Shown: positions 1 through 6,179 of the stretch, one piece after another
Layout of the letters: the number at the start of each line of letters is the position of its first letter
Position numbering within the stretch: the stretch's first letter is position 1
Source: Rhodobacterales bacterium UBA3089
GTDB taxonomy: Bacteria > Pseudomonadota > Alphaproteobacteria > Rhodobacterales > Rhodobacteraceae
Reading direction: 5' to 3'
Assembly (NCBI GenBank): GCA_002367255.1
Contig: DFBD01000247.1
Span: 1-6,221 of the forward strand
DNA length: 6,221 bases
Notes under the pieces: generated by a model
Databases searched by the model: none
The model's input: only the letters and a program-made list of their open reading frames with translations
Told to the model about the DNA's origin: nothing
Translations under genes and position numbers: made by a program

Positions 1-1110
1 ACGTATTACGGGCCAATAGTAATCGAGGTTCCCCTGACGTTAATCGGCGAGGGGGCTTTGATCGACGGGCGGGAAATCGGCTCGACTATTACAATAAACG
101 CACCGGATGTGACCGTGGCAGGGTTAACCGTTATCGGCTCCGGCTCCGGTGGCGATGGTTTGGATGCGGGTATTACGCTGACAAAACTGGCAGATAACGC
201 CGTGATTGAAGGCAACCGCGTTCTGGGCAATCTGGTTGGTATAGATGTGCATGGCGCCAAAGACGTTCTGGTTTCAGGAAATGTCATTGAGGGCCGGCAG
301 AGCCACCGCATGAATGATCGTGGCAACGGCATTTATGTCTGGAATGCGCCGGGCACGAAGGTGATCGGCAATGATGTCCGTTGGGGACGTGACGGGGTGT
401 TCGTTAACACCTCGAAGAACAACACGTTTACCGGTAACCGGTTTCGCGATCTGCGGTTTGCGGTGCATTATATGTACGCTAACAATAGCGTGGTTTCAGG
501 GAATATCTCCGAAGGCAACCACCTTGGTTATGCGATCATGTATTCCGATAAAGTACGCATCGAGGGAAACCTTTCGGTAGGGGATCGCGACCACGGGATA
601 ATGATGAATTACACCAACAAAAGCGAGGTTGTGGGCAACACCATCGTGCAGGTTCGCGATAAATGTGTGTTCATCTACAATGCCCACAAGAACACGTTTA
701 ACGGCAATCTGTTCGAGGGCTGCGGCATCGGCATCCACTTTACCGCAGGTTCCGAGCGGAACAATATGTCTGGAAACGCCTTTATAGGCAACCGCACACA
801 AGTGAAATATGTTGGCTCAAAGTGGGTGGATTGGAGCGTGGACGACAACGGCAACTATTGGTCTGACCACGGCGCCTTTGACCTGAACAGCGATGGTATC
901 GCCGACAGCGCCTATCGCCCCAACGACATAATGGACCATGTGCTGTGGACCCAACCTGCCGCCAAGGCGCTACTCGGCTCACCTGCGGTTCAACTTATCC
1001 GCTGGTCACAATCCACATTCCCCGCCACATTGCCCGGCGGCGTTATAGATCGTGCGCCCTTAATGCAGCCCGTGCGCCCCGAAATTCCTGTCTGGAAAGA
1101 AATCCAATGA
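1..1110 (+). CDS. nosD: NosD, periplasmic copper-site maturation protein (5' partial)
   Basis: NosD is the periplasmic part of the NosDFY ABC complex that matures the copper sites of nitrous oxide reductase NosZ; it docks NosL and NosZ on the periplasmic face. The frame is open from base 1, so the N-terminus, including the signal peptide, lies outside; 369 residues are present and I estimate roughly 60-80 are missing. The first residues (YGPIVIEVPLTLIGEG, then IDG) match the start of the mature NosD domain. The middle is a run of right-handed beta-helix (CASH/PbH1) turns, seen as repeated units such as VIEGNRV, VLVSGNVI, VIGNDV, TFTGNRF and VVSGNIS. The C-terminus carries the NosD signature GNYWSDH...DLNSDGIAD..YRPNDIMDHVLW and then the SPAVQLIRW and PGGVIDRAPLMQP blocks. 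The TTG at 58 is inside the domain and is not the real start. The stop TGA (1108-1110) overlaps the nosF start codon. No frameshift is seen. Confidence 0.96.
   Translation, partial: TYYGPIVIEVPLTLIGEGALIDGREIGSTITINAPDVTVAGLTVIGSGSGGDGLDAGITLTKLADNAVIEGNRVLGNLVGIDVHGAKDVLVSGNVIEGRQSHRMNDRGNGIYVWNAPGTKVIGNDVRWGRDGVFVNTSKNNTFTGNRFRDLRFAVHYMYANNSVVSGNISEGNHLGYAIMYSDKVRIEGNLSVGDRDHGIMMNYTNKSEVVGNTIVQVRDKCVFIYNAHKNTFNGNLFEGCGIGIHFTAGSERNNMSGNAFIGNRTQVKYVGSKWVDWSVDDNGNYWSDHGAFDLNSDGIADSAYRPNDIMDHVLWTQPAAKALLGSPAVQLIRWSQSTFPATLPGGVIDRAPLMQPVRPEIPVWKEIQ
1094..1099 (+). promoter_or_regulatory. Ribosome binding site of nosF
   Basis: GGAAAG lies 7 bases before the ATG at 1107. The nosF frame is open well upstream (from about 945), so this site and the ABC-domain alignment are what fix the start at 1107. 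It sits inside the last codons of nosD. Confidence 0.6.
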
Positions 1111-2003
1111 CAACTTTGTTAATCGAAAATCTATGCAAGCAATACGGCAAGCTGCAAACGGTGAAGGGTGTTAACCTAAAACTGGACGCCGGTGAACGAG
1201 TCGCCCTGCTTGGCCACAACGGTGCTGGCAAAACTACGTTGATGCGAATGGTCCTCGGGTTAACGCCCGCGACTTCCGGCAAGATTGCGGTGTTGGGAAC
1301 CGCCGCAGGTTCCCGCCATGCCCGTAACGCAATCGGGTTTCTGCCCGAAAGCGTGGCCTTTCACGGGGCCCTGTCGGGTCGTGAACAACTGCACCACTTC
1401 GCCCGCCTGAAGTCCGAAACGACCAAAAGGGCCGATGACCTTCTGGAACGTGTAGGCCTAAGCGAAGCCGCTGATCGCAAAATTCGCACCTACTCCAAAG
1501 GTATGCGCCAACGCATTGGCCTTGCACAAGCGTTGCTGGGGCGTCCGAAACTGGCGTTGCTGGACGAACCCACATCAGGCCTCGATCCCATATCGCGCCA
1601 CGAGTTCTACGATATCGTCGAAGATCTGGCGAATTCCGGGACGGCTGTTCTGCTGTCCTCACATGCCCTTACGGAACTCGAAACCCGCACGGACCGTATC
1701 GCGATTATGAGCGAAGGCAGGTTGCTGGCCAACAACAGCCTTTCCGCGCTTCGTCAAACGGCCCATCTTCCGATCCACGTGCATGTCACGACATCCGAGG
1801 CAGACGCCGACCGCATCGCCGCTGAACTTGGAGGAGAGCGCGTTAACGGCCGCTCCATCACCTTGACATGCCAACAGGACGGCAAAATCGCGATGCTTGG
1901 ACAGATCACCTCGCTAGGGGCGGTGATCAAGGATGTCGATGTAACGCCAGCAAGCCTTGAAGACCTATATCGTCATTATTCCATAGCAGAGGAGGGCGCG
2001 TGA
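1107..2003 (+). CDS. nosF: NosF, ABC transporter ATPase for NosZ copper-site maturation
   Basis: NosF is the cytoplasmic ATPase that drives the NosDFY complex. It is 298 residues long, normal for the family. Visible motifs: Walker A GHNGAGKT (36-43), the Q-loop region FLPES (78-82), the signature YSKGMRQR (129-136), Walker B LALLDEP (149-155), D-loop SGLD (157-160) and the H-loop histidine in SSHAL (H186). After about residue 215 there is a C-terminal extension with alternating beta strands, typical of ATPases paired with ABC-2 type permeases. The Q-loop glutamine is replaced by Glu81, common in this branch. The start was set at ATG 1107, which overlaps the nosD stop (ATGA) and has an RBS at 1094-1099; longer readings upstream lie inside nosD. 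The stop TGA (2001-2003) overlaps the nosY start, implying coupled translation with its membrane partner. Confidence 0.97.
   Translation: MTTLLIENLCKQYGKLQTVKGVNLKLDAGERVALLGHNGAGKTTLMRMVLGLTPATSGKIAVLGTAAGSRHARNAIGFLPESVAFHGALSGREQLHHFARLKSETTKRADDLLERVGLSEAADRKIRTYSKGMRQRIGLAQALLGRPKLALLDEPTSGLDPISRHEFYDIVEDLANSGTAVLLSSHALTELETRTDRIAIMSEGRLLANNSLSALRQTAHLPIHVHVTTSEADADRIAAELGGERVNGRSITLTCQQDGKIAMLGQITSLGAVIKDVDVTPASLEDLYRHYSIAEEGA
1988..1996 (+). promoter_or_regulatory. Strong ribosome binding site of nosY
   Basis: AGAGGAGGG lies 6 bases before the ATG at 2003 and only 3 before an in-frame GTG at 2000. The spacing favours ATG 2003 as the nosY start. It is the best match to the anti-Shine-Dalgarno sequence in the window, which could raise NosY output relative to its operon neighbours. 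Confidence 0.7.
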
Positions 2004-2821
2004 TGTCCGTTTTTACCATCGCCAGACTTGAACTTCTGATCGCACGGCGCAACATGTGGGTTGCAACCGCAATCATCCTGATGGGCTTGTTCACCGTTGT
2101 ATTAACGCTGGCAGGAGGGGCACCCACTGGAACGTTGGGGATTGACCCGCTGACGGTTGCCCTGACCTCCATCACTACGCTTTCCGTCTACCTAATCCCG
2201 CTGATCGGCCTGCTGCTATCCTTCGACGCAATCGCTGGCGAGGCAGAACGCGGCACGCTTGCCCTCAACCTTACCTATCCGATGTCGCGCGGTGAAATCC
2301 TGATAGGCAAATTCCTCGCCCACCTCGGCGTACTGGGCGTCGCAATCGCCGTCGGGCTTGGCTTGGCCGTGGTGTTGACAATCTGGCAACACGGTATGAC
2401 GGATCTGTCATTCCTGCCATTACTGAAACTCTTTGGCACTTCAATCGCACTTGGCGCGGCGTTTCTGGGCATCGGATATCTGGTTTCCAGCCTCGTGCGC
2501 CAAACAGGTGTGGCATCGGGTATCGTAATCATCATCTGGCTGGTTTGCGTCGTTCTATACGACCTCGGCTTGCTTGGGGCATTGGTTGCCGATGACGGGG
2601 GCGCCTTCACCAAAGACGTATTTCCGTGGCTATTGGTCGCCAACCCCGCCGACGCTTTTCGCCTTATCAACACGCCCGAGGTTTCCGTGTCAGAACTCGC
2701 CTCGGGTATCGGGGCTGCGGGCGGTGTATCCGGGGCCGCAGGGCAATCGGCCTCGCTTCTATTGTGGCCAGTGGTGGCCCTATTCCTCGCATGGGCCGCT
2801 TTTCGAAGGATAGAACCATGA
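2003..2821 (+). CDS. nosY: NosY, membrane subunit of the NosDFY ABC complex
   Basis: NosY is the ABC-2 type integral membrane protein of NosDFY, linking ATP hydrolysis by NosF to movements of periplasmic NosD during NosZ copper loading. It is 272 residues. Six hydrophobic helices can be read at roughly residues 20-38, 58-78, 107-127, 143-165, 170-193 and 250-268. Between helices 2 and 3 the cytoplasmic segment GEAERGTLALNLTYPMSR (79-96), followed by GEILIGKF, is the conserved coupling region that meets the ATPase. A long Gly/Ala/Ser-rich loop (about 225-250) precedes the last helix. ATG 2003 was chosen over GTG 2000 because of the spacing from the strong RBS at 1988-1996. The start shares one base with the nosF stop (TGATG) and the stop TGA (2819-2821) overlaps the nosL ATG. 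Confidence 0.96.
   Translation: MSVFTIARLELLIARRNMWVATAIILMGLFTVVLTLAGGAPTGTLGIDPLTVALTSITTLSVYLIPLIGLLLSFDAIAGEAERGTLALNLTYPMSRGEILIGKFLAHLGVLGVAIAVGLGLAVVLTIWQHGMTDLSFLPLLKLFGTSIALGAAFLGIGYLVSSLVRQTGVASGIVIIIWLVCVVLYDLGLLGALVADDGGAFTKDVFPWLLVANPADAFRLINTPEVSVSELASGIGAAGGVSGAAGQSASLLLWPVVALFLAWAAFRRIEP
2805..2810 (+). promoter_or_regulatory. Ribosome binding site of nosL
   Basis: GAAGGA lies 7 bases before the ATG at 2818. The frame is open from about 2626, but this site and the lipoprotein signal peptide that begins at 2818 fix the start. Confidence 0.65.
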
Positions 2822-3348
2822 ACCACGCTCTAGCCTTGATGTTGCCCCTTGCACTGCTAATGGGCTGCAAGGATGACGTTGCCAGCCGCGCCATTCCTGA
2901 CCCGTTGATCCTGACCGAAGAAGCCGCAGGCCACTATTGTCAAATGGTTATTCTTGAACACCAGGGTCCCAAAGGTCAGGTGCATCTGGCAGGGTTCCCC
3001 GCACCGTTGTGGTTCTCTCAGGTGCGTGACGGGATCGCATACCTGAAATCCCCTGAACAAACCGCCGAAATTCTGGTGCTGTACGTCAACGATATGGGCA
3101 GGGCTGTCAGCTGGCAGAAGCCAGGGGAAAGCAACTGGATCAATGCAAATACAGCCTTCTTCGCCGTCAACTCTGATGCCATCGGCGGCATGGGCGCCCC
3201 GGAAATCGCTCCTTTCAGCGACCGCACAAAAGCCGAAGAATTTATCACCGAACATGGTGGCGAGATAATGCTTCTGGCAGAAATCCCCGCCGAACTGGTT
3301 CTAACCCCCATCGAACTTGATACCGTCGCACTGGAGACATCCGAATGA
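2818..3348 (+). CDS. nosL: NosL, copper(I)-binding lipoprotein chaperone
   Basis: NosL binds Cu(I) and delivers it through NosDFY to apo-NosZ. The protein is 176 residues. It starts with a lipoprotein signal peptide whose lipobox is LMGC (14-17), so the mature protein is expected to be acylated on Cys17 and tethered to a membrane on the periplasmic side. The C-x-M motif C41-Q42-M43 in HYCQM is the recognised copper-binding site of the family. Other NosL blocks are GPKGQ (50-54), PLWFSQVRDG (63-72), YVNDMG (89-94) and GGMGAPEIAPFSD (123-135), with HGG at 146-148. ATG 2818 overlaps the nosY stop (ATGA); the open frame continues upstream inside nosY but has no signal peptide there. The stop (3346-3348) overlaps the nosX start. 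It appears intact. Confidence 0.96.
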   Translation: MNHALALMLPLALLMGCKDDVASRAIPDPLILTEEAAGHYCQMVILEHQGPKGQVHLAGFPAPLWFSQVRDGIAYLKSPEQTAEILVLYVNDMGRAVSWQKPGESNWINANTAFFAVNSDAIGGMGAPEIAPFSDRTKAEEFITEHGGEIMLLAEIPAELVLTPIELDTVALETSE

Positions 3349-4244
3349 CAACTCGCAGACGCTTTCTTGGCATCCTCGCAGGTGCTGCCACCTTACCTGT
3401 GATTGGCGCACGTGCCGGTACGAACATCGCGCAATGGCGCGGTATCGCACTCGGGGCGGAGGCACAAATCATCCTCGACCATCCAGACGCGGACCGCTTG
3501 ATTGCGCGCGCCGTTGCCGAAATCCAAAGGCTAGAGAACATCTTTAGCCTCTATCAAACCGACAGCCAACTTGCCCGCCTGAACCGCGACGGCACACTGC
3601 AAAATCCGGCATTCGAGATGATCGAATTGATGTCGATTTGCTCCGCCCTCAATGCCCGCACAAACGGCGCTTTTGACCCCACGGTCCAAACACTTTGGTC
3701 TACTTATGCCAAAGCTTTTGCTGCGGGAAACCAGCCGGATGCAGACAGTATCGCAAAGGCAATGTCGGTTACCGGATGGTCGCATGTCACATACTCGCCC
3801 CAACGAATTTCGTTTGACCGAAAAGGTGTAATGTTGACTCTGAACGGGATCGCGCAGGGCTTTATTGCTGATAAAGTTACAGAGTTATTCCGCAGTAACG
3901 GTGTTTCCAACGTATTGGTTAACACGGGCGAGATCGCGGCATTGGGCACGGCACCGGATGGCAATACGTGGCGGGTGAAACTCGACAATGATGAAGGGCA
4001 AAGCGTTGCATTGCGTGGAACCGCGATTGCAACGTCTGCCCCATTGGGGACCACCTTCGATACGACCGGAAAAGTGGGGCATATTCTAGACCCGCGCACG
4101 GGATATTCCGGTGGAATCTGGTCTGGCGTAAGTGTCGTATCGAGTTCAGCCGCCAAAGCAGATGGCCTCTCCACCGCATTTTGCCTTATGACACGTTCAG
4201 AAATTGCCGCTTCCAAAGGTGAAAGTCAGGTGTACTTGCGATAA
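3345..4244 (+). CDS. nosX: NosX, Tat-exported ApbE-family FMN transferase
   Basis: NosX belongs to the ApbE flavin transferases, which attach FMN to a threonine of target proteins; in nos clusters the expected target is NosR, the membrane flavoprotein that supports NosZ activity. It is 299 residues. The N-terminus has a twin-arginine motif TRRRFLG (3-9), a hydrophobic stretch and a likely cleavage site after ARA (22-24). ApbE landmarks are GAFDPTV (108-114), LNGIAQGFIADKV (166-178), VNTGE (192-196), HILDPRTG (246-253) and KADGLSTAF (271-279), with Asp273 and Thr277 in the metal/FAD-binding positions of the family. ATG 3345 overlaps the nosL stop and has GGAG at 3333-3336, 8 bases before it. 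It is the last gene of the operon. A general ApbE role is the alternative, but position right after nosL makes NosX the firm reading. Confidence 0.94.
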   Translation: MTTRRRFLGILAGAATLPVIGARAGTNIAQWRGIALGAEAQIILDHPDADRLIARAVAEIQRLENIFSLYQTDSQLARLNRDGTLQNPAFEMIELMSICSALNARTNGAFDPTVQTLWSTYAKAFAAGNQPDADSIAKAMSVTGWSHVTYSPQRISFDRKGVMLTLNGIAQGFIADKVTELFRSNGVSNVLVNTGEIAALGTAPDGNTWRVKLDNDEGQSVALRGTAIATSAPLGTTFDTTGKVGHILDPRTGYSGGIWSGVSVVSSSAAKADGLSTAFCLMTRSEIAASKGESQVYLR

Positions 4245-4257
4245 CCCATATCTGGGT
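4244..4257 (+). terminator. Short hairpin just after nosX, possible operon end
   Basis: ACCCA-TATC-TGGGT forms a perfect 5-bp stem with a 4-base loop, overlapping the last base of the nosX stop. A second, imperfect hairpin (4260-4284, GGGCA with TGCCC plus a bulged inner stem) follows. Neither is followed by a T-run, so neither is a classical intrinsic terminator. They may protect the mRNA 3' end or aid factor-dependent termination between the convergent nosX and 4325-5260 genes. Confidence 0.3.
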
Positions 4258-4324
4258 CGGGGCACGCTTGTTATAAGGCTGCCCTGATTTGAGGCACGCG
4301 GCGCACATAACACCAGGTTGGAAA

Positions 4325-5260
4325 TTACCGCGATATGCCTATGCTTTGCGATGCCGCCGACATATCACATTTGAACGAGCGACCCTGAATAATTATCCCG
4401 TTAGCTTCGCGCAAACACCCGTTTCTGTCAGTGTAGCGTTTGGGCCTTGCCTCCCAGACAGCATATTTATCTTGCGACATTTCCCGCAATAATTCGAGCT
4501 GGCTCAGGTTAAGATACCCCGAGCTAGGCTGGTCATTCTGCCGTTGCCACTGGCGAATTGCGGTTCTGGTGCCATTGCCAAACACCCCGTCAATACCGCG
4601 TGTATTGTATTCCATAAACGTAAGGCGACGCTGGATTTCACGGCGGTCGGTACGGGTCAGTTCCAATTCAGTTTCACTAGCCAGCGTTGCGTGTTCACCC
4701 GTGGTGGCATCTACAGCAGGACTGCTATCATCAGGCACTTCTGCCGAGGCCGTTTCTTCGGTTTCTGTCGCCTCAACAACCGGGTCCGCCTCCGCCACTT
4801 CAAGTGAATCCAGTGTCGGCACCATATCGGCCTTCCCGACAAAGGCATCGACATTGGTCAGGGTTACCCCCTCGCGGTTAATAACCATGTCAAAACGCCC
4901 ATAGATGGTTTTCTCTCCGCCCCCGGAAATGATCGGAGTGCAATCAATAACCGCGGACGTTGCTTCGCGCAGCAAGTTTCGTTCAACCGCAGAAAAAGCG
5001 ACGGGGGACAGGATACTTGGCAAATTCGCGATATCACCATTGGTATTCAGTTCAACACGCAGCACGACCTCGTCGTTGGCATCGATGCGTCCGGAGGGTG
5101 GAGCATAGCACCCCGTCAGGCTTTGCCACAAAAGCTGCGTAATAATTGACGTCTGCGCCCGTGTCTGGGCAACAGCCCCCCCGGGAAGCGCCACGGTCAA
5201 AGACAGAAAAATTGCGCCGGCAATCAGGGTTACTTTGTTTCGCATATCGGATTGTACCAT
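4325..5260 (-). CDS. Secreted TolA/TonB-C-like protein with peptidoglycan-binding domain
   Basis: Function unknown; probably a periplasmic, cell-wall-bound protein. Numbering from ATG 5260 gives 311 residues. A Sec-type signal peptide ends near AVAQ (29-32). Residues about 36-140 resemble the TolA/TonB C-terminal fold as found in alphaproteobacterial envelope proteins: VVLRVELNTNGDIANLP (65-81), with C51 and C107 placed as a possible disulfide pair. Residues about 150-200 form a Glu/Ala/Ser/Thr-rich acidic linker. Residues about 205-260 are a peptidoglycan_binding_1 domain (EIQRRL, then GIDGVFGNGTRTAIRQWQ at 222-239 and GYLNLSQLELL). A C-terminal tail has C282 and C298. ATG 5245 would begin directly at the signal peptide (MRNKVTL, 306 residues). 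ATG 5260 was preferred for an AAGG 11 bases upstream, but the choice is uncertain. It faces nosX convergently and shows no functional link to it. Confidence 0.82.
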   Translation of the reverse strand: MVQSDMRNKVTLIAGAIFLSLTVALPGGAVAQTRAQTSIITQLLWQSLTGCYAPPSGRIDANDEVVLRVELNTNGDIANLPSILSPVAFSAVERNLLREATSAVIDCTPIISGGGEKTIYGRFDMVINREGVTLTNVDAFVGKADMVPTLDSLEVAEADPVVEATETEETASAEVPDDSSPAVDATTGEHATLASETELELTRTDRREIQRRLTFMEYNTRGIDGVFGNGTRTAIRQWQRQNDQPSSGYLNLSQLELLREMSQDKYAVWEARPKRYTDRNGCLREANGIIIQGRSFKCDMSAASQSIGISR

Positions 5261-5283
5261 TCTAATCAAAACCTTGCTTGGTG

Positions 5284-5354
5284 GCGCGACAAATTACGCA
5301 GACCTTATTCTGAAGTGCTGAATATAATATGCAACTAGCCCGACAAATTGCACA
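5284..5354. repeat. Pair of 17-bp imperfect direct repeats
   Basis: The core CGACAAATT occurs at 5287-5295 and 5341-5349. Including flanks, 5284-5300 and 5338-5354 match at 14 of 17 bases, with 54 bases from one start to the other. They lie in the 134-base gap between the tRNA-Trp and the 4325-5260 gene, flanking an AT-rich stretch (AATATAATAT, 5321-5330) that could hold the -10 element of the gene's promoter, although no convincing -35 was found. A regulator binding site is one possible explanation; chance is another. Confidence 0.4.
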
Positions 5355-5394
5355 TGAAATACCATAATAAGCATATGTGGCAAGAACAGGGCAC

Positions 5395-5470
5395 TGGCAG
5401 GGGCTAAGAGACTCGAACTCTTGACCTTCGGTTTTGGAGACCGGCGCTCTACCAACTGAGCTAAACCCCT
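5395..5470 (-). tRNA. trnW: tRNA-Trp (anticodon CCA)
   Basis: The 76-base gene folds as a standard cloverleaf. The acceptor stem is AGGGGTT with AGCCCCT (one U-G wobble), the discriminator is G73 and the CCA end is encoded (5395-5397 on the complement). The D-arm is AGCTCAGTTGGTAGAGC. The anticodon loop CTCCAAA puts CCA at 5435-5437, reading UGG. The T-arm is AAGAG / TTCGAGT / CTCTT. The first anticodon-stem pair is an unusual C27-A43 mismatch, with the other four pairs intact. It is transcribed in the same direction as the genes on both sides. No clear T-rich terminator follows, so its 3' end is probably made by processing. Confidence 0.97.
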
Positions 5471-5486
5471 GTACCGTGCGAGGCAT

Positions 5487-5515
5487 GGAATACGAGGAAT
5501 TGCGAGGGGATGCAA
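5487..5515 (-). promoter_or_regulatory. Possible promoter of tRNA-Trp
   Basis: On the - strand TTGCAT (5510-5515) and TATTCC (5487-5492) are separated by 17 bases, and the -10 ends 16 bases before the first tRNA base, which allows a short leader of about 9 bases. The -35 is a fair match and the -10 is weak, so this is a tentative call. Confidence 0.3.
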
Positions 5516-5590
5516 GAGCGTAGATGGAATTTCAAACATCCTGTCCGGTCTTTGCATTCCTGCGGCAAAATCGAAGTTGTTTCTGGTCTG

Positions 5591-5621
5591 AAAATGCGCC
5601 CATAACCTTGGTATCCGGCGC
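5591..5621 (-). terminator. Likely terminator of the LuxR-type gene
   Basis: On the - strand, directly after the TAG stop (5622-5624), GCGCC pairs with GGCGC (outer arms at 5617-5621 and 5596-5600), with a weaker inner ATA/TAT stem. It is followed by A and a run of four T (5591-5594). The T-run is short, so termination may be partial. It would separate the LuxR-type gene from the tRNA. Confidence 0.42.
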
Positions 5622-6149
5622 CTATTGAGCGGCATCTTCGAACAAATCCTCGATGAAATGGCTGATTAGCTGTGTACGGCCGGTGACACCTGCCTTTTGG
5701 TATATTGCATTGCACTGGGCTTTGATGGTTCCCACACTTTTGCCGCGCGCCTCTGCGATCTCGGAATTCGACAGGCCTTTAAGCGTAAACAAAGCCACGT
5801 CTTTTTCTGAAGGCGAAAGCCCCCACTCCTCGAAACGGCGCGTCATCAACTGGTGGAATTGGCCAGATGCCGCCAGCATTCGGTTATCTACATCGCGCAC
5901 GTTTCTAGTGATATTTCTCAACACAACGGTTCCCAGAAAGGCCCCTAGCAACAAACCGATGATCGTTACCACCTGCACGGCTTCGCGGAACTCCCAGCTG
6001 ACCGCGACCTTGCGGATTCCGAAAACCTCCATCGCCATATCAACAATATAAAACAGCGAAAACCCGGCTTGCAAAACCACGATAACCGCAAGAAAGAGGG
6101 TGCTGACACGTATGCCCGAGATATTAAACAGTGGTCGCCCCTCCAGCAC
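5622..6149 (-). CDS. Membrane-anchored LuxR-type transcriptional regulator
   Basis: A small regulator of 175 residues with two predicted membrane helices (about 16-38 and 58-78) and a C-terminal LuxR/GerE helix-turn-helix (about 108-170). In the latter, LSPSEKDVALFTLKGLSNSEIA followed by SVGTIKAQCNAIYQKAGVTGRTQL matches the four-helix DNA-binding fold, with the recognition helix near 139-150. There is no receiver or autoinducer-binding domain, so the input must come through the membrane part or its roughly 19-residue periplasmic loop (39-57). Basic residues before helix 1 and after helix 2 place both termini in the cytoplasm. The start is GTG 6149; an in-frame TGA at 6168-6170 closes the frame upstream and any later Met would remove helix 1. 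The RBS is weak (AGAAAAG). The target genes and the signal are unknown; nothing ties it to the nos operon. Confidence 0.85.
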   Translation of the reverse strand: MLEGRPLFNISGIRVSTLFLAVIVVLQAGFSLFYIVDMAMEVFGIRKVAVSWEFREAVQVVTIIGLLLGAFLGTVVLRNITRNVRDVDNRMLAASGQFHQLMTRRFEEWGLSPSEKDVALFTLKGLSNSEIAEARGKSVGTIKAQCNAIYQKAGVTGRTQLISHFIEDLFEDAAQ

Positions 6150-6169
6150 AACTTTTCTGTCAGAGAATC

Positions 6170-6175
6170 ACTATA
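6170..6175 (-). promoter_or_regulatory. Possible -10 element for the LuxR-type gene
   Basis: TATAGT on the - strand matches the consensus -10 at five of six positions and lies 20 bases before the GTG start. No good -35 is present at 16-19 bases spacing, so it may depend on an activator or be chance, with the gene co-transcribed from upstream. Confidence 0.25.
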
Positions 6176-6179
6176 GCAA

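Noticed and set aside
58..60. TTG as the start of nosD
   Set aside because: It lies within conserved NosD sequence that continues in frame to base 1; the true start is outside the window.
945..1106. N-terminally extended NosF beginning at 945
   Set aside because: The extension lies inside nosD, has no similarity to ABC proteins, and ATG 1107 has its own RBS and the usual ATGA overlap.
1338..1352. Missing Q-loop glutamine in NosF (FLPES with Glu81) as a defect
   Set aside because: Glu at this position is common among ATPases paired with ABC-2 permeases, and all other motifs are intact.
5267..5269. TTG start for the TolA-like/PG-binding protein
   Set aside because: The AAGG element would be too close to it, and ATG 5260 or 5245 gives a better signal peptide start.
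5255..5270. FNR/NnrR-type box TTGAT....ATCAA before the TolA-like gene
   Set aside because: Only a TTGAT half-site is present; the other half does not match and it overlaps the start region.
5350..5379. Hairpin CACAT/ATGTG as tRNA terminator
   Set aside because: Only 5 pairs around a 19-base loop with no following T-run; too weak to call.
5395..5470. Phage or island attachment site at the tRNA-Trp 3' end
   Set aside because: No second copy of the tRNA 3' segment, integrase or mobile gene is visible in the window.
5294..5635. Open frame on the - strand across 5294-5635 (and the overlapping 5262-5486 frame)
   Set aside because: Both run through the tRNA-Trp gene and show no recognisable domain; they are chance open frames.
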